64,000 bases of DNA from Gordonia crocea. GTDB taxonomy: Bacteria > Actinomycetota > Actinomycetes > Mycobacteriales > Mycobacteriaceae. Position 1 is the stretch's first letter. Each line of letters opens with the position of its first letter. Made by a program: the position numbers and the translations under genes. The notes beneath the pieces are model-generated. The model made no database searches. It worked only from the letters and a program-made list of their open reading frames with translations, and was not told where the DNA came from. The stretch is taken from the NCBI RefSeq assembly GCF_009932435.1, contig NZ_BJOU01000002.1, forward strand, positions 1-64,000, in the 5' to 3' direction. This document shows positions 57,591 through 64,000 of the stretch, piece by piece.

Positions 57591-59059
57591 TGCGGCAGTG
57601 GCGTCGGGGGGAGGGCGATGTATTTGGTGTTCAGGTATTCCGCGATGCCCTCGTACCCGCCCTCCGAGCCGAGGCCGGACTGTTTGATCCCGCCGAATGG
57701 CGCCGCCGGGTCCGAGATGACGCCGCGGTTGACCCCGACCATGCCGGCCTGAAGGGCGCGCGAGACGCGCTGGATCCGGTCGAGGCGGGTGGCATAGAAA
57801 TAGGCGGCCAGGCCGTACTCGGTCGCGTTGGCCAGGGCGATGCCCTGCTCCTCGTCGTCGAAGGCCACCACCGTGGCCACCGGGCCGAAGACCTCCTCGC
57901 GCAGGATTGTGCTGTCGGGGGCGATGTCGTCGAGCACCGTCGGCGCGTAGAAGAACCCGGGGCCCGCCACGGCGGCACCGCCGGTGCGCAGCCGTGCCCC
58001 GCCGGCCACCGCGTCGTCGACGAGGGCTGCGAGCCGATCGCGTTGACGCGCGTTGATGATGGGGCCGAGTCGGCTGCCGTCCTCCCATCCCGGGCCCACG
58101 GTGTAGTCGGCGATCGCCGCGGTGAGTCGCTCGGTGAACTCGTCGGCCACCGGTCGCTGGACCAGGATGCGGTTGGCCGCGGTACAGGCCTCACCGCCGT
58201 TGCGCATCTTGGCCGCCAGCGCACCGTCGACCGCCGCATCGAGATCGGCGTCGTCGAAGACCAGCAGCGGGGCGTTGCCGCCGAGCTCCATCGAGGTGCG
58301 CAACACCTGGTCGGCGGATTGGGCGATCAGGGTGGAGCCGACCCGGGTGGATCCGGTGAACGAGATCTTGCGCAGCCGCGGATCGGCCATCAACGCGGCC
58401 ACGGTGCCGGCCGCGTCCATCGTCGGCAGCACCGACAAGACGCCGGCGGGCAGCCCGGCCTCGGCGAAGACGGCGGCCAACAATTGCATGGTCAGCGGGG
58501 TGTCCTCGGCCGGTTTGACGATCATCGGACACCCGGCGGCCAGGGCCGGCCCGATCTTGCGCGTCCCCATGGCCAGCGGAAAGTTCCACGGCGTGATCGC
58601 CAGGCAAATCCCCACCGGTTCCTTGGTCACCACGATTTCACCGGTGCCCGCCGGGGCGGTGGTCACCCGGCCGTTGATGCGGACCGCCTCCTCGGAGAAC
58701 CAGCGCAGGAACTCCGCGCCGTACGCCACCTCGCCCAGGCTGTCGGCCAGCGGCTTGCCCATCTCCAGCGTCATCAACAGCGCGAAGTCGTCCTTGCGTT
58801 GGGTGACCAACTCGAAGGCGCGGCGCAGGATTTCGGCCCGGATGCGCGGCGCGGTGGCGGCCCACTCATCGGCAACCGCCGCCGCGCTGGTCAGGGCGGC
58901 GTCGGCGTCAGTCGCACCCGCGTCGGCCACCTGTGCCAGCACCTCGCCGGTTGCCGGGTTGAGCACGTCGAACTCCCGGCCCGACGCCGCCGGGCGGGAT
59001 TGCCCGTCGATCCACAGCCCGGTCGGGACCGAGTCGATGAGGGTGTCGAAAGAAGGCAT
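57587..59059 (-). CDS. Succinate-semialdehyde dehydrogenase-type aldehyde dehydrogenase
   Basis: 490 residues of the NAD(P)-dependent aldehyde dehydrogenase family. TPWNFPLAMGTRKIGPALAAG, the general-base ELGGNAPLLVF and the catalytic GGEACTAANRIL cysteine segment are intact, as is PFGGIKQSGLGSEGG near the C terminus. Best resemblance is to GabD-type succinate-semialdehyde dehydrogenases, which feed the TCA cycle from GABA/2-oxoglutarate bypass. It follows the LigD-type gene by 29 bp on the same strand. Confidence 0.88.
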   Translation of the reverse strand: MPSFDTLIDSVPTGLWIDGQSRPAASGREFDVLNPATGEVLAQVADAGATDADAALTSAAAVADEWAATAPRIRAEILRRAFELVTQRKDDFALLMTLEMGKPLADSLGEVAYGAEFLRWFSEEAVRINGRVTTAPAGTGEIVVTKEPVGICLAITPWNFPLAMGTRKIGPALAAGCPMIVKPAEDTPLTMQLLAAVFAEAGLPAGVLSVLPTMDAAGTVAALMADPRLRKISFTGSTRVGSTLIAQSADQVLRTSMELGGNAPLLVFDDADLDAAVDGALAAKMRNGGEACTAANRILVQRPVADEFTERLTAAIADYTVGPGWEDGSRLGPIINARQRDRLAALVDDAVAGGARLRTGGAAVAGPGFFYAPTVLDDIAPDSTILREEVFGPVATVVAFDDEEQGIALANATEYGLAAYFYATRLDRIQRVSRALQAGMVGVNRGVISDPAAPFGGIKQSGLGSEGGYEGIAEYLNTKYIALPPTPLPH

Positions 59060-59088
59060 GGGATTCCTCTCCAAAGCGGGTTTCGGGG

Positions 59089-60021
59089 TCAGTCCAGTCC
59101 GTCGCGGTCGGCCCATTGCAGCAAGGTGTCGAGGCGGTGTGCGGTGTCGTCGATCGTCGCGGTCAGGTCGCCGATCTCGGCGAAGCGGGCGGGCATCGTG
59201 GCGATGGTGAAATCGTCGGGGACGATCTGGTCGATCTCGGCCCAGGTGATCGGCGCCGAAACCGTGGCGCGCGGGTTGCCCCGCACCGAGTAGGCCGCGG
59301 CCATGGTGTGGTCGCGGGTGTTCTGGTTGAAGTCGATGAAGACCGACGAGGGGTCGCGGTCCTTGCGCCACCACGTCGTCGTCGCCTCGCCGGGCATCCG
59401 GCGTGCCACCTCGCGGCCGAAGGCGAGGGCGGCGCGGCGCACGTCGGTGAACCCCCACTCCGGCTCGATGCGCACATAGACGTGCAGTCCGTGTCCGCCC
59501 GAGGTCTTGGGGTAGCCGCGGATGCCGAGCTCGTCGAGGACCTCGTGCACCCCGGCCGCCACCCGGCGCACGCGCGGAAACGGGCAGTCGGGCATGGGAT
59601 CCAAGTCGATCCGCCACTCGTCGGGCTTCTCCACGTCGAATCGCCGGGAGTTCCACGGGTGGAACTCGACGGTGGACATCTGCACGGCCCACAGCACGTC
59701 GGACACCGATGTCACGCACAACTCGTCGGCGGTGCGGCCATAGCGGGGGAAGAAGATCTCCACGGTCTCGACCCAGTCGGGGGCGCCGCCCGGCAGGCGC
59801 TTCTGATGGACCTTGGGGCCATCGACGCCGCTGGGGAAGCGGTGCAGCATGGTGGGCCGGTCGCGCAGCCCCCGGACGATGCCGTCGGCCACCGACAGGT
59901 AGTACCGGGCGAGGTCGAGTTTGGTCTCGCCCCGCTCGGGGAAGTAGACGCGGTCGGGACTGGACAGTTCCACCACCCGGCCGTCGGCCTCGAGAGGCAC
60001 CCGGTCGCCGCGCTGAGCCAC
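59089..60021 (-). CDS. LigD-type polymerase/primase (PolDom) protein
   Basis: 310 residues, stand-alone primase-polymerase domain as in the N-terminal part of mycobacterial LigD. Catalytic aspartates are in EWRIDLDPMPDCPF and the SGGHGLHVYVRI and FIDFNQNTRDHTMAAAYSVR blocks are conserved. No ligase or nuclease domain is attached and no ku or ligase gene is nearby. Such proteins act in non-homologous end joining or gap filling. The start is GTG 60019-60021, divergent from the enoyl-CoA hydratase gene. Confidence 0.92.
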   Translation of the reverse strand: MAQRGDRVPLEADGRVVELSSPDRVYFPERGETKLDLARYYLSVADGIVRGLRDRPTMLHRFPSGVDGPKVHQKRLPGGAPDWVETVEIFFPRYGRTADELCVTSVSDVLWAVQMSTVEFHPWNSRRFDVEKPDEWRIDLDPMPDCPFPRVRRVAAGVHEVLDELGIRGYPKTSGGHGLHVYVRIEPEWGFTDVRRAALAFGREVARRMPGEATTTWWRKDRDPSSVFIDFNQNTRDHTMAAAYSVRGNPRATVSAPITWAEIDQIVPDDFTIATMPARFAEIGDLTATIDDTAHRLDTLLQWADRDGLD

Positions 60022-60047
60022 GCAGCCCAGCGTATAGGGTGGACGGC

Positions 60048-60836
60048 ATGGCTGAGTTCGTCACTCTTGAAACCTCCGAAGACCACCCCGGGGTCGGCAC
60101 GATCCTGCTGAACCGCCCGCCGATGAACGCGCTGAACCGCCAGGTCCAGGTCGAGCTCCTGGCCGCGGCGGAGGAGGCGTCGACGCGCGACGACATCAAG
60201 GCGGTTGTCGTCTACGGCGGTCCCAAGGTGCTGGCCGCCGGTGCCGACATCAAAGAGATGAACGACATGACCTATGCCGAGATGAGCAAGGTCGCCGGAC
60301 GCCTGCAGGACGGATTGGGCGCCATCGCCACGATTCCGAAGCCCACCGTCGCCGCCATCACCGGCTACGCCCTGGGCGGTGGCTTGGAAGTGGTGCTCGG
60401 CGCCGATCGCCGGATCGCAGGTGACAACGCCAAGCTCGGCGTGCCCGAGGTTCTGCTCGGCGTCATCCCCGGTGGCGGCGGAACCCAGCGCCTGGCGCGC
60501 CTGGTCGGGCCGGCCAAGGCCAAAGACATGATCTTCACCGGCCGATTCGTCGGTGCCGAGGAGGCGCTGTCGATCGGTTTGGTCGATGAGGTGGTCGCCC
60601 CCGACGAGGTCTACAACGCCGCGCTCAAATGGGCGGATCAGTTCGCGAACGCCGCGTCAGCGGCCCTCGCCGCGGGCAAGGCCGCGGTGGACCGCGGGTT
60701 GGAAACCGACCTGGCCACCGGCCTGGCGATCGAGGCCCAGCTTTTCGCCGGACTCTTTGCCACCGAGGACCGCACGATCGGGATGAATTCCTTCGTCGAG
60801 AACGGCCCTGGAAAGGCTAAGTTTACCGGCCGGTAG
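60048..60836 (+). CDS. Enoyl-CoA hydratase (EchA17-like)
   Basis: 262 residues, crotonase family. Oxyanion-hole and catalytic elements are KVLAAGADIKEM, GYALGGGLEVVLGADRRIA and PEVLLGVIPGGGGTQRLARL with the second catalytic glutamate in PEVLL. It hydrates 2-enoyl-CoA in fatty-acid beta-oxidation. It is followed by two methyltransferase-fold genes in the order of Rv3039c-Rv3037c. Confidence 0.92.
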   Translation: MAEFVTLETSEDHPGVGTILLNRPPMNALNRQVQVELLAAAEEASTRDDIKAVVVYGGPKVLAAGADIKEMNDMTYAEMSKVAGRLQDGLGAIATIPKPTVAAITGYALGGGLEVVLGADRRIAGDNAKLGVPEVLLGVIPGGGGTQRLARLVGPAKAKDMIFTGRFVGAEEALSIGLVDEVVAPDEVYNAALKWADQFANAASAALAAGKAAVDRGLETDLATGLAIEAQLFAGLFATEDRTIGMNSFVENGPGKAKFTGR

Positions 60837-60876
60837 GATGACCCGGAACACAGTTCCCACCCTCCACGGAGACATC

Positions 60877-61851
60877 ATGACGACCAACACCCCCGGAACC
60901 GATCCGGCGCCGAACCCGCACGCCACCGAGGAGCAGGTCAAGGCCGCCCTGGAGGACACCAAGCTCGCCCAGGTGCTCTACCACGACTGGGAGGCCGAGA
61001 CCTACGACGACAAGTGGTCGATCTCCTACGACGAGCGCTGCATCGACTACGCGCGCGGACGGTTCGACGCGATCGTCCCCGACGCGAAGCTGCCCTACGA
61101 GCGGGCGATGGAACTGGGCTGCGGCACCGGCTTCTTCCTGTTGAACCTGATGCAGTCGGGCGTGGCGAAGAAGGGGTCGGTCACCGACCTGTCCCCGGGC
61201 ATGGTGAAGGTTGCGCTGCGCAACGCGGAGAACCTCGGCCTCGACGTCGACGGCCGGGTCGCCGACGCGGAGAAGATCCCCTATGAGGACAACACCTTCG
61301 ACCTCGTCGTCGGGCACGCGGTGCTGCACCACATCCCCGACGTCGAGCTGTCGCTGCGCGAGGTGCTGCGCGTGCTCAAGCCGGGCGGCCGGTTCGTGTT
61401 CGCCGGCGAGCCGTCGACGATCGGCGACTTCTATGCCCGCTGGCTGTCCCGCGCCACCTGGTACGCGACGACCAACCTGACGCGTCTGGCCCCGCTCAAC
61501 GACTGGCGCCGCCCGCAGGAGGAGCTCGACGAGTCCTCGCGCGCCGCCGCCCTGGAAGCCGTGGTGGACATCCACACCTTCGACCCCGACGACCTCGCCG
61601 GCATCGCCCGCAAGGCGGGTGCGGCCAAGGTCGAGACCGCGACCGAGGAGTTCGCCGCGGCGATGCTCGGCTGGCCGGTGCGGACCTTCGAGGCTGCCGT
61701 GCCGCCGGAGAAGCTCGGCTGGGGCTGGGCGCGGTTCGCGTTCGGCGGATGGAAGCGCCTGAGCTGGCTCGACGAGAAGGTGCTGCGCAAGGTCGTGCCG
61801 CCGAAGTTCTTCTACAACGTGATGGTGACCGGCACCAAGCCGGCCGCTTGA
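60877..61851 (+). CDS. Class I SAM-dependent methyltransferase (Rv3038c-like)
   Basis: 324 residues. Motif I is AMELGCGTGFFLLNL, with SVTDLSPGMVKVAL as the acidic loop, FDLVVGHAVLHHIPDVEL for motif IV and VLKPGGRFVFAGEP. The start was set at ATG 60877 (GGAG a few bases before); the upstream in-frame ATG 60838 begins 1 bp after echA and would leave no ribosome-binding site. The substrate is unknown; in M. tuberculosis this is Rv3038c. Confidence 0.88.
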   Translation: MTTNTPGTDPAPNPHATEEQVKAALEDTKLAQVLYHDWEAETYDDKWSISYDERCIDYARGRFDAIVPDAKLPYERAMELGCGTGFFLLNLMQSGVAKKGSVTDLSPGMVKVALRNAENLGLDVDGRVADAEKIPYEDNTFDLVVGHAVLHHIPDVELSLREVLRVLKPGGRFVFAGEPSTIGDFYARWLSRATWYATTNLTRLAPLNDWRRPQEELDESSRAAALEAVVDIHTFDPDDLAGIARKAGAAKVETATEEFAAAMLGWPVRTFEAAVPPEKLGWGWARFAFGGWKRLSWLDEKVLRKVVPPKFFYNVMVTGTKPAA

Positions 61852-61873
61852 GCACAGTCGCCCGCCCACGCCC

Positions 61874-63070
61874 GTGATCGCCGTCGAAGACGTCGCCTTT
61901 CTGCGTTCGCGACACGGGGCCAAGGCGTTGGAAAACGCTGCGGCGCTCGAGTTGACGCCGAGCACCCTGATCGCCGATCTCGCCGAACTGCGCAGCCGCT
62001 ACGGCAGTCGCGCCCCGGCCCTGGTGGAGACTGTCCGTTGTCGTCGCCGCGCGGTGGGACGGCTGCGCGACCCGGAGCACTGGTTGCTCACCGACGTTGC
62101 GCTGCAACAGGCGACCGCCGGGGTCGTCGCCGCCCGACGGGCCGCCGAGATCGCGGCCCGGTTCAGCGGCGCGGTGGTCCACGACGTGACCTGCTCGATC
62201 GGCGCGGAGCTGGTCGAGTTGGCCGACAACGGGGGCATCGGCGCGATCATCGGCTCCGACCTCGATCCGGTCCGCCTGGCGATGGCCGCCCACAATGTCA
62301 CCGGAGCGACGCTGCTACGGGCCGATGCGCTCACCCCGACGTCGACTGCCGACGTGCTGATCGCCGATCCGGCGCGCCGCAGCAGCTCCGGTACCCGCTC
62401 GTTCCGACCCGATGACTTCTCACCGCCGCTGCTCGACGTTCTGACCACTTACGCCGGGCGCCCGCTCGCGGTGAAGACGGCGCCGGGCATCGACTACGGG
62501 ACGCTGCGGGCGCGATACGGGTTCGACGGACAGGTCCAGATCACCTCGCTCGACGGCGGGGTGCGCGAGGCCTGCCTGTGGACCGAGCTCGACGACGGGG
62601 TGCGCCAGCGCGCGACCGTCCTGCGGGTCGTCGAGGGCGCGCTGCGCGTCGAGGAGGTCACCGACCTCGAGTCCGACGATGTCGGCGTCGGGCCGGCCGG
62701 CACGTGGATCGTCGACCCCGACGGCGCGATCGTGCGCGCCGGACTGGTCCGGCACTGGGCCCACCGCCACGGGCTGTGGCAGCTCGACCCGAAGATCGCC
62801 TACCTGACCGGTGATGCGGTACCGCCGGGGGAGCGCGGTTTCGCGGTACTCGAGCAGTTGCCGTTGAAGGAGAAGATGCTGCGCAAGGCCCTGGCTTCGC
62901 GCGACTGCGGCAGCCTGGAGATCCTGGTGCGCGGCGTCGACGTCGATCCCGATGAACTCCGGAAGCGGTTGCGGCTCAAGGGATCTACGCCGTTGGCGAT
63001 GGTCGTCACCCGGATTGGAACCCGTGCGGTGGCTTTCCTCTGCGAACCCGGCTGGCGACGCCCGGCCTGA
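61874..63070 (+). CDS. THUMP-like/SAM-binding protein (Rv3037c-like)
   Basis: 398 residues. A SAM-type domain ([54 protein letters not shown]) precedes a C-terminal THUMP-like domain (LEILVRGVDVDPDELRKRLR). The family is annotated as conserved actinobacterial methyltransferase-like; RNA is the likely substrate from the domain pairing. GTG 61874 lies 22 bp after the previous gene. The neighbourhood equals Rv3038c-Rv3037c. Confidence 0.85.
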   Translation: MIAVEDVAFLRSRHGAKALENAAALELTPSTLIADLAELRSRYGSRAPALVETVRCRRRAVGRLRDPEHWLLTDVALQQATAGVVAARRAAEIAARFSGAVVHDVTCSIGAELVELADNGGIGAIIGSDLDPVRLAMAAHNVTGATLLRADALTPTSTADVLIADPARRSSSGTRSFRPDDFSPPLLDVLTTYAGRPLAVKTAPGIDYGTLRARYGFDGQVQITSLDGGVREACLWTELDDGVRQRATVLRVVEGALRVEEVTDLESDDVGVGPAGTWIVDPDGAIVRAGLVRHWAHRHGLWQLDPKIAYLTGDAVPPGERGFAVLEQLPLKEKMLRKALASRDCGSLEILVRGVDVDPDELRKRLRLKGSTPLAMVVTRIGTRAVAFLCEPGWRRPA

Positions 63071-63082
63071 ATCGGACCGGCG

Positions 63083-64000
63083 TCAGCGGCCGATCTCGGA
63101 CTTGGAGTCGAAGAAGTACACCTTGCCGATGTTGGTCGCCACCGCGACCTGTCCCTTCGGCGACACCGCCACGCCGGTGGTGAACCCCTTGGCGTCCGGC
63201 AGCGGCAGGCTGCGCAGCGTCTTGCCATCGGCGGCGGAGACCTCGGTCAGTGCCAACCCGTCGTCGTCGGTGCGCACGACGGTCCAGGCGGTGTTCGCGT
63301 TGGTCAGCGTCGACAGGCTGGTGGTCTTCAGGTCGTCGCGGCGCCAGACCTGCTCGGCGCGGTCGCCGCGGTCGGCGATCATGCGCAGCGGGCCGCCCAA
63401 CGGGCCGGTGGGGATGATGCGGCCGTCGGGTGTCGCGGTCAGCGTCGCGAATCCCGGGTCGCCGTAGTCGAAGGTCCACTTGGTCTTGCCGGTGTCGGCG
63501 TGCAGGGCGACGAGTTGGCCGATGCGGCTGAACGCGTAGACGGTCTTGCCGTCGGCGGACACCGAGGCGGGGCCGACGACGCCGCCGGGGATGTTCGCGT
63601 GCCAGGCCTCGCGGACCTGTCGTTTACCGTCGACCTGGCCGTAGTCGAGGGCCCGGATCTGAGAGGCGATCGCGCCCTGCGGCCAGAAGTTCAGGTAGAT
63701 GCGCTCGGCGTTGATGTCGACGGCGGGGGGTGCGGGGATGCCGCAGCGCGGCCCGCTGGTGACGCAATCGCCGAATCCGTCCATCGCGTTGTCCGGGTTG
63801 GCATCGGCGCGCAGGCGCACCTCGGGGGCGGCGAAGGTGGAGTCCTGCGTGTTGAGCAGGAGGATCTGTCCCTGCGTCGTCGCGACGAGGACTACCGAGG
63901 GGGCGACGAACTTCGCCGACGTCGGGACGCCGATGACGGGCATGCGCCAGCGGATGGCGCCGCCGGCGGTCCAGGCGAGGAAGGTGGTCTCCTCGCCGAC
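63083..64000 (-). CDS. PQQ-like beta-propeller protein, C-terminal part (Rv3035-like)
   Basis: At least 305 residues; the frame stays open to the window edge, so the N terminus and any signal peptide are missing. Propeller blades show VLVATTQGQILLLNTQDSTF, GPASVSADGKTVYAFSRIGQ and LVALHADTGKTKWTFDYGD repeats, with a cysteine pair in GDCVTSGPRCG suggesting an exported, disulfide-containing domain. It is convergent with the THUMP-like gene and corresponds to Rv3035. No enzymatic role is evident. Confidence 0.85.
   Translation of the reverse strand, partial: VGEETTFLAWTAGGAIRWRMPVIGVPTSAKFVAPSVVLVATTQGQILLLNTQDSTFAAPEVRLRADANPDNAMDGFGDCVTSGPRCGIPAPPAVDINAERIYLNFWPQGAIASQIRALDYGQVDGKRQVREAWHANIPGGVVGPASVSADGKTVYAFSRIGQLVALHADTGKTKWTFDYGDPGFATLTATPDGRIIPTGPLGGPLRMIADRGDRAEQVWRRDDLKTTSLSTLTNANTAWTVVRTDDDGLALTEVSAADGKTLRSLPLPDAKGFTTGVAVSPKGQVAVATNIGKVYFFDSKSEIGR

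Overview
The window is high-GC (about 70%) bacterial chromosome from a mycolic-acid-lineage actinomycete (order Mycobacteriales). Lineage markers are mycothiol synthesis (MshB), a complete coenzyme F420 set (FbiA, FbiB, FbiC), WhiB2, glucosyl-3-phosphoglycerate synthase (GpgS), the succinyl-DAP lysine route, two type VII secretion components (EccB and an EccE-like protein) and a 13E12-type HNH protein. Gene content and order recall M. tuberculosis blocks Rv1170-Rv1213, Rv3255c-Rv3262 and Rv3035-Rv3053c, but the blocks are joined differently and carry extra genes. A Gordonia-like genus fits; the genus cannot be fixed from this sequence.

Layout. 1-17 kb: end of mshB, fbiC, fdxC, dapC, dapD, a DUF485/acetate-symporter pair, dapE, two LOG-family genes, fadD6, folP2, gpgS, a DivIVA-like gene, a DUF3117 gene, an RlmA-like methyltransferase and glgC. 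17-24 kb: fbiA-fbiB-Nudix on the minus strand, divergent from whiB2, then a metallopeptidase-fold gene, DUF3499, tobH and manA; manB, usual here, is absent. 24-28 kb: an isolated EccE-like/EccB divergent pair and a TetR regulator.

28-41 kb: the class Ib ribonucleotide reductase genes nrdH-nrdI-nrdE and nrdF are separated by about 7.6 kb of accessory DNA. This holds a GIY-YIG endonuclease with NUMOD3-like repeats, a broken and locally inverted vapC toxin gene beside a palindromic operator-like site, an arylsulfatase with HAD hydrolase and formylglycine-generating enzyme, and a large LuxR/MalT-type regulator. Both nrdH and nrdF have paired NrdR-box-like sites with identical 32-bp spacing, so the halves could stay co-regulated despite the insertion.

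41-64 kb: DUF2252, a SWIM/SNF2/SUKH cluster, a DinB-like protein, a FecB-like lipoprotein, ctaD, serB2, a Pth2-type hydrolase, two tandem Tat-exported Rv2525c-like proteins, a luciferase-like oxidoreductase, an ABC ATPase and a Nudix hydrolase. A 13E12 HNH gene and a decayed IS481-type transposase follow, then a succinate-semialdehyde-type dehydrogenase with a LigD-type polymerase, an enoyl-CoA hydratase, two methyltransferase-fold proteins and a partial beta-propeller gene.

Functional themes are cofactor supply (mycothiol, F420, folate), cell-wall precursors (DAP, mannose, methylglucose lipopolysaccharide, ADP-glucose), dNTP synthesis and respiration. No rRNA, convincing tRNA, CRISPR array or intact insertion sequence was seen.
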